DNA from: Prochlorococcus marinus str. MIT 9314 | GTDB taxonomy: Bacteria; Cyanobacteriota; Cyanobacteriia; PCC-6307; Cyanobiaceae | Assembly (NCBI RefSeq): GCF_000760035.1 | Contig: NZ_JNAO01000001.1 | Coordinates: forward strand, 56,893-120,892 | DNA: 64,000 bases | Direction: 5' to 3' | Shown: positions 8,673 through 18,000 of the stretch, piece after piece | How positions within the stretch are numbered: the stretch's first letter is position 1 | How the letters are laid out: every line of letters starts with the position of its first letter | Notes under the pieces: model-generated | What the model was told of the DNA's origin: nothing | The model's database searches: none | Seen by the model: the letters and a program-made list of their open reading frames with translations, nothing else | Program-made: the position numbers and the translations under genes

Positions 8673-9308
8673 TTACTTTCTATTTTCAATATCAATAATT
8701 GTATCTATATCAATTTTTTTACCTAAAAACTTATATTTTAATTTTGTTGTAGCAAAATTATTAATTGTATTTTGAAGAACATTTTCTGTCCCCCACTTTA
8801 TGTTGATAAAAGGTAAATATATATGTGATGACAATATTTTTTCTGATAAACCAATAAGCCAATATCCCCCATCATTAGATGGTCCTAAAATAAGATCATT
8901 TTGTTGAAGCTCTTTTAGAGTATTCAATAAATCTTGATGGCATAAATCTGGAAGGTCAGTACCAATAAAAATAATATTTTTGATCTTATTTCTTGCACAA
9001 AATTTTTTGTTGATAATTATTTGCCTCTTCATTTTTTCTCCCAAGCAGCCTTTCCCCTGTAAATTAAATTTTTTGATGCCTAATTCTCTAGTCCATCTTT
9101 TACAGTTACCTACCCCCAAACCAGATATAGCAATAGAAATATCAATTAGTTTATTATCTTGGAGAAATTTTGCGACTGAAATAGTGTGTTTGGTCATTAC
9201 ACTTTGAACCTTTGCAGAATTACTTTTACCTATATCTTTAGATAATCTTGTTTTGCATCTTCCAAAAGCATGCCATTTTGCCATGATAATAAGTAATGCT
9301 TTATCCAA
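8673..9308 (-). CDS. DUF2064 nucleotidyl/glycosyltransferase-like protein (TIGR04282-like)
   Basis: This 211-residue protein has the GT-A-like fold of DUF2064. Near the N-terminus it carries AKWHAFGRCKTRL, the family's AK..pG..KTRL motif with an unusual HAF insert-like variant. Later come GTDLPDL and GPSNDGGYWLIGL, the nucleotide and metal-binding segments. It is the first gene of a two-gene minus-strand operon with the family 2 glycosyltransferase. No biochemical role is known to me. Confidence 0.85.
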   Translation of the reverse strand: MDKALLIIMAKWHAFGRCKTRLSKDIGKSNSAKVQSVMTKHTISVAKFLQDNKLIDISIAISGLGVGNCKRWTRELGIKKFNLQGKGCLGEKMKRQIIINKKFCARNKIKNIIFIGTDLPDLCHQDLLNTLKELQQNDLILGPSNDGGYWLIGLSEKILSSHIYLPFINIKWGTENVLQNTINNFATTKLKYKFLGKKIDIDTIIDIENRK

Positions 9309-9445
9309 AAATTTATTGCGATTTAAAATAATTATATGCCTATAAAAAATAAAATTTTTCTTATAAATTTGTATAGTGGTTTGTTAAGTAATTTTAAATT
9401 TGTCGTGATCTTGTGATTTCCTAATGGCCAATTATTAAATTCCAA

Positions 9446-9462
9446 CTAGATTAATAATCTAG
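9446..9462. repeat. 7-bp inverted repeat just upstream of dnaA
   Basis: CTAGATT and AATCTAG flank a 3-base centre and end 11 bases before the dnaA TTG. This could be an operator or a small mRNA hairpin at the ribosome entry. It is seen in the sequence; function is inferred only. Confidence 0.4.
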
Positions 9463-9473
9463 AGAATAAAATT

Positions 9474-10868
9474 TTGCAAGCAATTAATCCTATTTGGGCG
9501 GAAGTTCAACAATCACTTCAAAAAACTTTAAGTAAGCCTTCATTTGAGACATGGATAAGGCCTGCTAAATTTAATTGTTTTGAGAATGGCTTATTAACTT
9601 TAATTGCTCCAAATACATTTTCCAGTGATTGGTTAAGAAAGAATTATTGTCAAACTATCGAAAAGGCTGCAAAAGAAATATGCGGCCATGATGTAAAAGT
9701 TGTTTTTAAATCTGAAACAAATATAAGCAGCGATTCAACAAATAAAGAGAACCTAGATGAACAGATTGTGAATCATAAAACAAAATTATTTCCTAATAAT
9801 AGTCAAGAGATTTCTTCAAAAAATCGATCCAAAAATCCCAACGGTCTAAATTTACGCTACGTCTTTAAAAGATTTGTTGTAGGTCCAAATAGTAGGTTGG
9901 CTCATGCTGCGGCTTTAGCAGTTGCCGAATCACCAGGGAGAGAATTTAATCCATTATTTATTTGTGGTGGAGTAGGTCTCGGTAAAACTCATTTAATGCA
10001 AGCAATAGGCCATTATCGAGTAGAAATAGATCCAGAAGCAAAAGTTAAATATGTGTCTACAGAGACTTTTACTAATGATGTTATTAGTGGTATTCGAAGA
10101 GATGGAATGACAGCTATTCGAGATAAATATAGAAATGTAGATTTGATTTTAATAGACGATATACAGTTCTTAGAAGGCAAAGAGTATACACAGGAAGAAT
10201 TTTTTCATACTTTTAATGCTCTTCACGAGTCAGGAAGTCAAATAGTTATTGCAAGTGATAGGCCACCAAATCAATTGTCGGGAATTCAAGAGAGATTAAT
10301 TTCTAGGTTCTCAATGGGCATGACGGCAGATATTCAACCACCTGATCTTGAGACGAGGACAGCCATCCTTCAGAAAAAAGCAGAACAAGAGAGGATGAGT
10401 CTTCCAAGAGATTTAATTCAATTTATAGCAGGAAGATTCACTTCGAATATTCGAGAATTGGAAGGAGCATTTACCAGAGCTGTTGCATTTGCATCAATAA
10501 CAGGCTTGCCAATGACAGTCCAATCAATTGCTCCAATGCTTGATCCGAATAGTGTTGGAGTCGTTGTTACTCCAAAACAAGTTATTAATAAAGTTTCAGA
10601 ATTCTTTAAAGTTTCTACTGATGAATTGATCAGTTCAAGTAGGAGAAAACCAGTAAGTCAAGCTAGACAAATAGGTATGTATCTTATGAGGCACGGGACG
10701 GATCTAAGCCTACCAAGAATTGGAGATGAGTTTGGGGGTAAGGACCATACAACAGTTATGTATGCTATTGAACAAGTTGAAAAAAAATTATCTATTGATC
10801 CAAATATTGCAAGTCAAGTTCAAAAAATAAGAGATTTACTTCAAATAGATTCAAGAAAAAGTTTATAG
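9474..10868 (+). CDS. dnaA: Chromosomal replication initiator DnaA
   Basis: DnaA binds origin boxes and melts DNA at initiation. The 464 residues show domain I ([21 protein letters not shown]), a short polar linker, the AAA+ domain with Walker A GGVGLGKT near 164-172 and Walker [11 protein letters not shown], and the C-terminal DNA-binding domain with [12 protein letters not shown]. The start is TTG. The gene is not next to dnaN, as usual in cyanobacteria, and I found no TTATCCACA boxes in the 165 bp upstream, so this is not an evident origin. A GST-like gene converges 8 bp after the stop. Confidence 0.97.
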   Translation: MQAINPIWAEVQQSLQKTLSKPSFETWIRPAKFNCFENGLLTLIAPNTFSSDWLRKNYCQTIEKAAKEICGHDVKVVFKSETNISSDSTNKENLDEQIVNHKTKLFPNNSQEISSKNRSKNPNGLNLRYVFKRFVVGPNSRLAHAAALAVAESPGREFNPLFICGGVGLGKTHLMQAIGHYRVEIDPEAKVKYVSTETFTNDVISGIRRDGMTAIRDKYRNVDLILIDDIQFLEGKEYTQEEFFHTFNALHESGSQIVIASDRPPNQLSGIQERLISRFSMGMTADIQPPDLETRTAILQKKAEQERMSLPRDLIQFIAGRFTSNIRELEGAFTRAVAFASITGLPMTVQSIAPMLDPNSVGVVVTPKQVINKVSEFFKVSTDELISSSRRKPVSQARQIGMYLMRHGTDLSLPRIGDEFGGKDHTTVMYAIEQVEKKLSIDPNIASQVQKIRDLLQIDSRKSL

Positions 10869-10876
10869 TTTTACTA

Positions 10877-12106
10877 TTAACAAGAAATGAAATTTATAGG
10901 ATTTTGATCAAATCTATGCTTTAAAGGTAACTTATCTATTTCATTGATATCACTGAGCGATTCAATTCTATTTAATGATTGCCTTAGTAACCTCGCTGAA
11001 ATGATTGGCATATCTCTTGGAACTGAGATTCTATTTTTTAAGTATCTTAAAGAAATTCCTGAAAGTTTTTTTGGGATTAATACTTCACCTGTGATCATAT
11101 AGCTCAAAGCTGATCTCAATGATTCGTCAAAGGATTCTTTATTGTATGGGTTTACCTTTAGTAAATTGTCTTTATGCTTTATAACTCTTTTAAGAGCAAT
11201 TGTTGCATAATATTTTGACTCATAATTTTGGTTTAATTCATAATTTCCTAAACCCTCCCCAGTATCTATTAGCTTTGAGAAAGAAATCTGTTGTTCATTG
11301 CTTTCTTTATAGCATCCTCCCATTTGTGGGGGTAAATCATGAGAATGAGTATGAAAATCTCCTTGTGTGCCTCTATAAGCGCTTGTCCCCTCAAAAAGGG
11401 TAAGCCAGTTATCTACATGACGATAATTAGATCTTAAATTAAACCCTTTATAATATATAAGTGATGCATTCATTCTCTCCATATAGGGAATGAAAATTAT
11501 ATCTCCAACACCAGGCTCTATATCACCCGTGTTAGAAACTGATGGATCAACAAACCCTGATTTTGAGCTACTTAAGATTTCATCGAGTTTTGAAATGGAT
11601 TCTTTAAATCTTTTTTTTCTAAAAGAGTTATCTATAAAATTAAAGCTTTCTCGGCAGAGCCAATTACACCAAGATCTGAAAATTTCTCTTTCTAACTCTC
11701 GAATTTTGATAAGGTGACTAGATGTAATAAAAGATCCAAGTGCTCCAAATTTATTTTCTAAAAAAGCTACGATATCGTCGCTTTCAGTTATAACTTGCCC
11801 TTTAAATTCAATTGCAGGTAATTTCCCCGATCTGACTTTTTCAAGGAACCAACTTTCTTTCTGGCCGTAGCAAAACATATTTATTTTCTTGACTCTGTAT
11901 GGAATTTTCTTAAATTCAAGCCATAACCATATCTTCTGACAGTAAGGACACCAAGAATGCCTATCCCTATAGAGGGTAACTAATACATCATTTTCACTAT
12001 GTCCAAATAATCTTAAATTTGAGTAGGAATTATTTATACCATGGACTCTATCAAGATCTTCAACTTCAAATTTATTTAAATCATCCCATGTCATAATTCC
12101 ATTCAT
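10877..12106 (-). CDS. Glutathione S-transferase-like protein with CPYC redox motif
   Basis: The 409-residue protein has a thioredoxin-like N-terminal domain with Cys53-Pro-Tyr-Cys56, as in glutaredoxins and omega-type GSTs, then an all-helical GST C-terminal domain that is unusually long for the class. It is divergent from glutathione reductase with 51 bp between the starts, and that context supports a glutathione-linked redox role. The substrate is unknown. The last 90 residues resemble no other domain I recognise. Confidence 0.82.
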   Translation of the reverse strand: MNGIMTWDDLNKFEVEDLDRVHGINNSYSNLRLFGHSENDVLVTLYRDRHSWCPYCQKIWLWLEFKKIPYRVKKINMFCYGQKESWFLEKVRSGKLPAIEFKGQVITESDDIVAFLENKFGALGSFITSSHLIKIRELEREIFRSWCNWLCRESFNFIDNSFRKKRFKESISKLDEILSSSKSGFVDPSVSNTGDIEPGVGDIIFIPYMERMNASLIYYKGFNLRSNYRHVDNWLTLFEGTSAYRGTQGDFHTHSHDLPPQMGGCYKESNEQQISFSKLIDTGEGLGNYELNQNYESKYYATIALKRVIKHKDNLLKVNPYNKESFDESLRSALSYMITGEVLIPKKLSGISLRYLKNRISVPRDMPIISARLLRQSLNRIESLSDINEIDKLPLKHRFDQNPINFISC

Positions 12107-12157
12107 TATTTGAATTAAAGCTATAAACTAACGTTATAATAATTGATTTAAAAAGTC

Positions 12158-13522
12158 TTGGAATTTGAATTTGATTTAATTGTTGTTGGCGCTGGATCTG
12201 GAGGACTCGCGGCGGCTAAACGTGCTGCTAGTTATGGAGCAAAAGTCGCAATCATAGAAGCAAATCAAATAGGAGGAACTTGTGTGATAAGGGGATGTGT
12301 GCCCAAGAAATTGATGGTTTATGCAGCTAAAAGTAAAAAAAATATGGATTCTTCTGAAGGATATGGATTAAAAAATGAAGGTATTAATTTTGAATCAAAT
12401 ATTTTGTTGAAGAATGTCAGAGAGGAGGTCTCTAGGTTAAGTAATTTACATAGAAATTCTTTAAAAAAGTTGAATATAACTATTTTTGAAGGCTTAGGAA
12501 GATTTATTACTCAAAATGAATTAGAAATTATTTGTTCAAATACAAAGAAAATTAAAAACAAAATAAGTTCAAAAAAAATTCTTATTTCAGTTGGAGGTAA
12601 ACCAAAGAAATTGAATATTCCTGGGGTAGATTTAGCATGGACTAGTGATGATATTTTTGAATTAGAAAAGTTTCCTAAATCAATATTAATAGTAGGAGGT
12701 GGATATATTGCTTGTGAATTTGCTTCTATTTTCAGAAATTTAGGTACTGAAGTAACTCAATTAATTAGAGGTCAACATTTACTCAATGGTTTTGATGAGG
12801 ATCTTTCTTCATGCCTAGAGGAATCACCTACTTTTACTGAAATCAATATAATCCCCAATACTCAATTAAATTCTATCAAAAAAATAAATGGAAATCTGGA
12901 ATCTACCCTAGACTCGGGAGATAAACTCCTAACTAATAATATTCTTATTGCTACAGGAAGAGAACCAAATCTTTTGCCTTTAAATTTGGATTTTTTAAAT
13001 TTAAAGATGGATGGCCAATATTTAGATGTCGATGCACTTAATCAAACAAGCAACGCAAATATTTTTGCAGTTGGCGATATCATAAATAAACCAAACTTAA
13101 CTCCGGTAGCAATAGAACAAGGGAGAGTTTTTTCGGATAATTTTTTTAATGACCAAAAAAGAAAAGTAAATTATGAATATATCCCTAAGGCCGTTTTTAC
13201 TATTCCAGAAATTTCAACAGTTGGCTTAAGTGAGAAAAGAGCTAATGAGATTTACTCTGAAAAAAATATAAAAATTTTTAAATGCAAATTTACCCCTATG
13301 TCTAATACCTTTAAAAAGAATAAATCAAAATGTATGTTGAAGATTGTAGTTCATAAGCTAACTGACAAAGTCCTAGGATGTCATATGTTTGGAGAAACAT
13401 CGTCTGAGATTATTCAAATGGTATCAATTTCATTAAATGCAGGGATAACAAAAAAAGAATTTGATATTACTATGGCTTTGCACCCAACTATCTCAGAAGA
13501 ATTTGTGACTATGTATGGATAA
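12158..13522 (+). CDS. gor: Glutathione reductase
   Basis: This FAD enzyme uses NADPH to regenerate glutathione. The 454 residues include the FAD motif GAGSGG at 11-16, the redox disulfide Cys42-VIRG-Cys47 in the cyanobacterial form CVIRGCVPKK, a nucleotide-binding GGGYIACEFA and the C-terminal HPTISEE with the catalytic His. The start is TTG. The next gene converges with only 2 bp between the stops. The divergent GST-like neighbour fits a shared thiol function. Confidence 0.94.
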   Translation: MEFEFDLIVVGAGSGGLAAAKRAASYGAKVAIIEANQIGGTCVIRGCVPKKLMVYAAKSKKNMDSSEGYGLKNEGINFESNILLKNVREEVSRLSNLHRNSLKKLNITIFEGLGRFITQNELEIICSNTKKIKNKISSKKILISVGGKPKKLNIPGVDLAWTSDDIFELEKFPKSILIVGGGYIACEFASIFRNLGTEVTQLIRGQHLLNGFDEDLSSCLEESPTFTEINIIPNTQLNSIKKINGNLESTLDSGDKLLTNNILIATGREPNLLPLNLDFLNLKMDGQYLDVDALNQTSNANIFAVGDIINKPNLTPVAIEQGRVFSDNFFNDQKRKVNYEYIPKAVFTIPEISTVGLSEKRANEIYSEKNIKIFKCKFTPMSNTFKKNKSKCMLKIVVHKLTDKVLGCHMFGETSSEIIQMVSISLNAGITKKEFDITMALHPTISEEFVTMYG

Positions 13523-13524
13523 AA

Positions 13525-14604
13525 TTATGAATTAGAAAATTTGTATTTTTCTTGGACAATCAGAAATACAATAAGTAATGCAAAGTAAATAAATAAACCT
13601 ATCCTTAATTCATAAAGGAAGTTAAATTCATTCAGGAAAAGTATTTTATCGAGAATGTAGAAAATATAAAGATTAAGCAAAATAAATCCTTCAAATCTTG
13701 TGATTTTCCCTTTGCTCCAGAAAATTGGTAAGCATGCAAAGCTAGTTAAAACCATAAAAGGTAAGTCAACTTTTATTAGACTCTGTTCAATTACTAAACC
13801 TTTAAATCCTGAAAAAATACTGCAACTTCCAAGGATTAAAAGTTGATTGAGTAAATTACTTCCTATTACATTCCCAATCGCAAGATCTGTTTTGCCTTTA
13901 AATGCTGCAATTATTGAAGTTACTAATTCTGGTAAAGATGTCCCAGTTGCGACGATAGTTAAACCAATAACAATTTCATTTACACCCAAAAGAGTAGCGA
14001 GAGTTTGAGAACCATTTACTAAAATATTTGAACCAAAGCTTAAAAGAAATATTCCCAATATTAACTTTAGTAAAATATTCATTTTTCCTTTATATTTATC
14101 TTCTAATTCTTCTATCTCTGGTTCAGCATCTTTTGTCTCCTCTCCTTTTTCATTGATGGTATTGATTTCCCATATTGTATTTAAGATTAAACAAAATATT
14201 AGAAATACCCCTGCTTGAAATGTTAATAAGCCTGTTGATGATATAGCCCAAACTGCACAAGAAATTGCAATTAAAAGAGGTACATCCCTTCTGACTATTC
14301 TGCTTTTTACTTTAAGAGGTGTTATTAATGAGCTTATGCCCAAAACAACGAGAACATTAAAAATATTGCTTCCAATTACATTGCTTGCCGCAAGCGAATC
14401 ACTGCCTTTTAAAATTGAACTCAAACTTACCAACAACTCAGGAGAGCTTGTTCCAAGAGAAACAATTGTTAAACCTATTACTATTTGAGGTATTCCTAAA
14501 ATTAAAGATAAAAATATGGCTCCTTGAATAAAGAACTCTCCTCCAGCAAAAAGTAGAACTACGCCTAAAAAAATTTCTATTATTGGAAATAAAAAATCAC
14601 TCAT
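13525..14604 (-). CDS. Calcium/sodium:proton antiporter, CaCA family (YrbG-like)
   Basis: This 359-residue inner-membrane cation exchanger has about ten membrane spans in two inverted halves. Each half carries the alpha-repeat signature: GTSSPE at 51-56 with a following SNVIGSN, and GTSLPE at 221-226 with GNVIGSN. An acidic cytoplasmic loop (about 150-172) lies between them. The family exchanges Ca2+ for Na+ or H+; ion choice is not readable here. Confidence 0.9.
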   Translation of the reverse strand: MSDFLFPIIEIFLGVVLLFAGGEFFIQGAIFLSLILGIPQIVIGLTIVSLGTSSPELLVSLSSILKGSDSLAASNVIGSNIFNVLVVLGISSLITPLKVKSRIVRRDVPLLIAISCAVWAISSTGLLTFQAGVFLIFCLILNTIWEINTINEKGEETKDAEPEIEELEDKYKGKMNILLKLILGIFLLSFGSNILVNGSQTLATLLGVNEIVIGLTIVATGTSLPELVTSIIAAFKGKTDLAIGNVIGSNLLNQLLILGSCSIFSGFKGLVIEQSLIKVDLPFMVLTSFACLPIFWSKGKITRFEGFILLNLYIFYILDKILFLNEFNFLYELRIGLFIYFALLIVFLIVQEKYKFSNS

Positions 14605-14722
14605 ATTTAGGATTTAATTAAGATAATAAAAATTTTCAAAATTGGTTAATAACTATCCTCGAATATCTATAATTTATTGTCAATTTTAATTTGCTGTTAA
14701 AATTGATTAAATAGAAAAAATT

Positions 14723-15772
14723 TTGAAGACTTTAAACATAATAAAACCTGATGATTGGCATTTACATTTAAGAGAAGGTCTTGTATTAAAAAATATCATT
14801 CGGTTTACTTCGGAATATTTTGGAAGAGCCATTGTTATGCCAAATACTAAAAGTCCTATAACATCAATCAATAGCGCTATTTCTTATAGGAAATCTATTG
14901 TTGAAGCGCTACCAGAAAGTTCTAAGTTTGAACCATTAATGACAATTTATCTTACAGATGACACTGATAAAGGGGAACTAATTAATGGTTTTAAAAATAA
15001 TGTTTTTTTTGCAGCAAAATTATATCCTGCTAATTCCACAACAAATTCCAGTCATGGAGTTAGGAAAATAGAAAATCTGTACAAGATCTTTGAATTAATG
15101 CAAGAATCTGGAATGCCTCTTTTAATTCATGGGGAAGTGACTGATTCTGAAGTAGATGTATTCGATAGAGAAGAAGTTTTTATAGATAAAGAACTTTCTC
15201 AAATAACCAAAAGATTTCCAAAATTAAAAATAGTTCTAGAACATATAACCACCTCTTACGCAGTGGATTTTGTGCAAGATAATAATATTGGGGCTACTAT
15301 TACTCCGCATCATTTGCATATAAATAGAAATGCAATGTTTTTTGGAGGCTTAAATAGTGATTTTTACTGCTTACCAGTTGCTAAAAGGGAAAATAATAGA
15401 CTCGCTTTAAGGAGAGCGGCAACAAGTGGGAAAAAATGTTTTTTCTTGGGCACTGACTCTGCTCCACACCTTAGGAAGTGGAAGGCTTTTTGTGGATGTG
15501 CAGGCATTTTTAATTCGCCAGTAGCAATAGAAAGCTACTTAACAGTTTTCGAAGAGGAGGATGCTCTAGACAATTTTGAAAAGTTTGCAAGTTTGAATGG
15601 CCCTAATTTTTATAATGTCCCACCTAATAAAGAAAAATTAAAATTAGTTTCTAGACCTAACAAAATTAAAGAATATATTGATATTGTTGAAGAAAAAAAT
15701 ATTGTCGGTCAAATAAAACCATTTCATGCAGGTGAAACTTTACAATGGCAAGTAGAAGGAATAGTAAATTAA
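14723..15772 (+). CDS. pyrC: Dihydroorotase
   Basis: This zinc enzyme closes carbamoyl-aspartate to dihydroorotate in pyrimidine synthesis. The 349 residues match the short class II PyrC. Zinc ligands are His13 and His15 in DDWHLHLRE, the carboxylated Lys is Lys99, His136 lies in LIHGEV, and the catalytic Asp is in GTDSAPH. The start is TTG and no Met lies nearby. It is separated from its neighbours by 118 bp upstream and 100 bp before a tRNA. Confidence 0.95.
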   Translation: MKTLNIIKPDDWHLHLREGLVLKNIIRFTSEYFGRAIVMPNTKSPITSINSAISYRKSIVEALPESSKFEPLMTIYLTDDTDKGELINGFKNNVFFAAKLYPANSTTNSSHGVRKIENLYKIFELMQESGMPLLIHGEVTDSEVDVFDREEVFIDKELSQITKRFPKLKIVLEHITTSYAVDFVQDNNIGATITPHHLHINRNAMFFGGLNSDFYCLPVAKRENNRLALRRAATSGKKCFFLGTDSAPHLRKWKAFCGCAGIFNSPVAIESYLTVFEEEDALDNFEKFASLNGPNFYNVPPNKEKLKLVSRPNKIKEYIDIVEEKNIVGQIKPFHAGETLQWQVEGIVN

Positions 15773-15872
15773 AAAATTAGATTTAATCTGACAATTAAAA
15801 GTGTAAATATTCCAATTTTTCTTGGTTAAATGGGTTACTTTCAGCTACGATTAGAAAGCGCAAATTCCTTTT

Positions 15873-15958
15873 GGGAGTGTGGCGGAATTGGTAGACGCGC
15901 CGGACTTAAAATCCGTCGAGCGATTTAGCTCGTGGGGGTTCAAGTCCCCCCACTCCCA
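15873..15958 (+). tRNA. tRNA-Leu (anticodon UAA), without intron
   Basis: The 86-nt class II cloverleaf has acceptor arms GGGAGTG and CACTCCC, a D arm, anticodon TAA at 15907-15909, a long variable arm with stem CGAGC/GCTCG, and a T arm with a 5-bp GGGGG/CCCCC stem around TTCAAGT. CCA is not encoded. Many cyanobacteria have a group I intron in this anticodon loop; none is present here. The outermost anticodon-stem pair (15900 with 15916) reads C-U, so the stem has four clean pairs. Confidence 0.96.
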
Positions 15959-16036
15959 CTATTTAATTATTTATTTTTAGTTCTGACGATAACTTCCAAT
16001 AGTTGTTATGTTTTAACTAAGCAACCATAAATTAAA

Positions 16037-16270
16037 ATGGAAAGTTTTTTCAATAATTCATTCGCTACTTTAATTGCTTATATCGGAATTATTTCTACCT
16101 ATTTATTGTTTATCCCATTGTTACTATTTTACTGGATGAATAATAGATGGAATATTATGGGAAAATTTGAAAGATTAGGAATTTATGGCCTTGTATTTCT
16201 TTTCTTTCCAGGTTTAATTTTATTCTCTCCATTTTTAAATCTCAGACTAAAAGGAAGTGGTAAAGGGTAA
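16037..16270 (+). CDS. ndhL: NAD(P)H-quinone oxidoreductase subunit L
   Basis: NdhL is a small membrane subunit specific to cyanobacterial and plastid NDH-1, working in cyclic electron flow and CO2 uptake. The 77 residues include two hydrophobic spans (about 9-34 and 49-67) and the family segment YWMNNRWN between them. A DUF3007 protein follows 4 bp later and then trpA 28 bp further on, a cluster I recall as conserved in cyanobacteria. Confidence 0.92.
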   Translation: MESFFNNSFATLIAYIGIISTYLLFIPLLLFYWMNNRWNIMGKFERLGIYGLVFLFFPGLILFSPFLNLRLKGSGKG

Positions 16271-16274
16271 ATAA

Positions 16275-16595
16275 TTGACTAAAGGAAAAGTTATACAAAT
16301 AGGTTTATTTATTTCATTAATAGGATTGATTAGTTATAAATTTGCACCGCAAATTGGTATCGATAATTTAACAGCCACTACTCTATCAAGTTGTATCTTG
16401 ATTTTGATTGTTATTACTTGGGTAACATCTTATGTTTATAGAGTTGTAAATGGAAAAATGACTTTTATGGAACAAAGGAAGCGTTATAGAAAAGAGTATG
16501 AAAAAGTTGTTAATGATAAACTAGAAACCAAATTCAACTCACTGTCAAAGGAAGAGCAGCAAAAACTTATGGAAGATTTAGAGAAAAATCCATAA
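16275..16595 (+). CDS. DUF3007 family membrane protein
   Basis: The 106-residue protein has two membrane spans (about 8-24 and 37-56) and a charged, probably coiled tail (FMEQRKRYRKEYEKVV onward). It matches DUF3007, a cyanobacterial and plastid family of unknown function. It starts with TTG 4 bp after ndhL, so an NDH-1 accessory role is a fair guess but nothing in the sequence proves it. Confidence 0.82.
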   Translation: MTKGKVIQIGLFISLIGLISYKFAPQIGIDNLTATTLSSCILILIVITWVTSYVYRVVNGKMTFMEQRKRYRKEYEKVVNDKLETKFNSLSKEEQQKLMEDLEKNP

Positions 16596-16623
16596 ATTTT
16601 TCATAGAAAAATATCTAAAAATT

Positions 16624-17469
16624 ATGAAAGATAACAAAATGCAAATTACCAAAAATAAATCTTTATCTAAGGTAGATGAGATGTTTTGTGAGTTAAAAAA
16701 TAAAAAAAAATTTGCTTTAATGCCTTTTATAATGGCTGGAGATCCCAATATTGAAATAACTTCTGAGATCTTATTAAAGTTACAAGAAAATGGAGCTGAC
16801 CTTATTGAATTAGGTATCCCGTATAGTGACCCACTTGCAGATGGACCTGTTATTCAAGTGGCGGCCTCTCGCGCCTTAAAGTCAGGTACTAGCTTAAAAA
16901 AAGTAATTACTCTTTTAGAGTCTTTAAAAGGTAAATTAAATATCCCCATCATCCTTTTTTCTTACTTGAATCCATTACTATGCTTTGGCTTTGAAAGGTT
17001 TTGTGAGATGGCATCTGATGCTGGAGTTTCTGGACTAATAGTTCCTGACCTCCCTTTGGAGGAAGCTTATAAATTTTCTAAAATAGTAAGTAAACATTCT
17101 ATGGACTTAATTTTATTGGTAGCGCCAACTACTCCTTTTGAAAGAATGAAACAAATATCAAATCATACAAAAGGCTTTACTTATTTAGTAAGTGTTACAG
17201 GTGTCACTGGTGAGAGAAACAAAATGGAAAATAGAGTAGAAAATCTTATCGCTAAATTAAAAAATGTAAATAGCAATCCAATTGCTGTTGGTTTTGGAAT
17301 ATCAACTCCAGAACATGTTAATAAAGTTCGTGAGTGGGGAGCAGATGGAGTAATTATTGGTAGTGCATTTGTAAAACGAATCTCGAGCTCAAGTGAAAAA
17401 GATGTAGTCGATCATGTTGGTGAGTTTTGTAAAGAAATGCGTTTAGCTGCTGATAAAAAAAATAAATAA
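16624..17469 (+). CDS. trpA: Tryptophan synthase alpha chain
   Basis: TrpA cleaves indole-3-glycerol phosphate and passes indole to TrpB. The 281-residue TIM barrel contains ELGIPYSDPLADGPVIQ with the catalytic Glu and Asp, and SVTGVTGER and GFGISTPE for phosphate binding. It starts at ATG 16624; a Met six codons later (16642) is an equal alternative. trpB is not in the window. The downstream gap to the convergent abrB gene has no GC hairpin. Confidence 0.95.
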   Translation: MKDNKMQITKNKSLSKVDEMFCELKNKKKFALMPFIMAGDPNIEITSEILLKLQENGADLIELGIPYSDPLADGPVIQVAASRALKSGTSLKKVITLLESLKGKLNIPIILFSYLNPLLCFGFERFCEMASDAGVSGLIVPDLPLEEAYKFSKIVSKHSMDLILLVAPTTPFERMKQISNHTKGFTYLVSVTGVTGERNKMENRVENLIAKLKNVNSNPIAVGFGISTPEHVNKVREWGADGVIIGSAFVKRISSSSEKDVVDHVGEFCKEMRLAADKKNK

Positions 17470-17546
17470 AAAGATAATTTATTATTTAAAGAATTATATG
17501 TAGAATATTTATTAAAAATGTTATGACAAATTTATTGTTGTTGTCT

Positions 17547-17903
17547 TTAAGATTCTTCTGTAGGTAATAATCTGATTTGTTTTCTTCCTAGCTTAATTTC
17601 GAATTCATCACCCGCTTTTAAATCAAGAAGTGCTGTATATGCTTTCCCAATCAGAAGATTTCCATTGCCTTGAACTGTAGCAATATAACTAAGTTTTCTT
17701 CCACCTTTTCCAATACCTGCAACTCCAGAATCACCAAGATTAACCCCTTTTGCTTCTAAAAGTGCTTCATAAAATGCGGTAAAGTTTAAGCGTTCACCTC
17801 CGTTTTTTTTAGTGGAAACATATCCACAGGCGCGAACTAGGTCAGATTTGCTAACATCACCAAGTTCTTTAACTTTTGCAAGGAGATCGCTACCAGTTAG
17901 CAT
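17547..17903 (-). CDS. Cyanobacterial AbrB-like transcription regulator
   Basis: The 118-residue protein matches the cyAbrB type: an N-terminal helical part beginning MLTGSDLLAKVKELGD and a C-terminal AbrB-like swapped-hairpin segment rich in basic residues (LGRKQIRLLP). In model cyanobacteria cyAbrB proteins affect nitrogen, carbon and hydrogenase genes. It is transcribed alone. The 97-bp gap to the divergent YCII gene likely holds both promoters. Confidence 0.88.
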   Translation of the reverse strand: MLTGSDLLAKVKELGDVSKSDLVRACGYVSTKKNGGERLNFTAFYEALLEAKGVNLGDSGVAGIGKGGRKLSYIATVQGNGNLLIGKAYTALLDLKAGDEFEIKLGRKQIRLLPTEES

Positions 17904-18000
17904 AATTAATTAAAAGAAAGTTGTATTAAATAACATAGCAATCTGCGTGTAATATATGCAATTATTAAGTATCTATTCATTCTATTATTTATATTTAAAA

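Noticed and set aside
9309..9473. Possible replication origin upstream of dnaA
   Set aside because: No TTATCCACA-like boxes are visible, and cyanobacterial origins usually lie near dnaN, not dnaA.
17956..18000. Upstream ATG for the YCII-like gene
   Set aside because: The added segment is hydrophobic and unlike family N-termini; the Met at 18001 aligns better.
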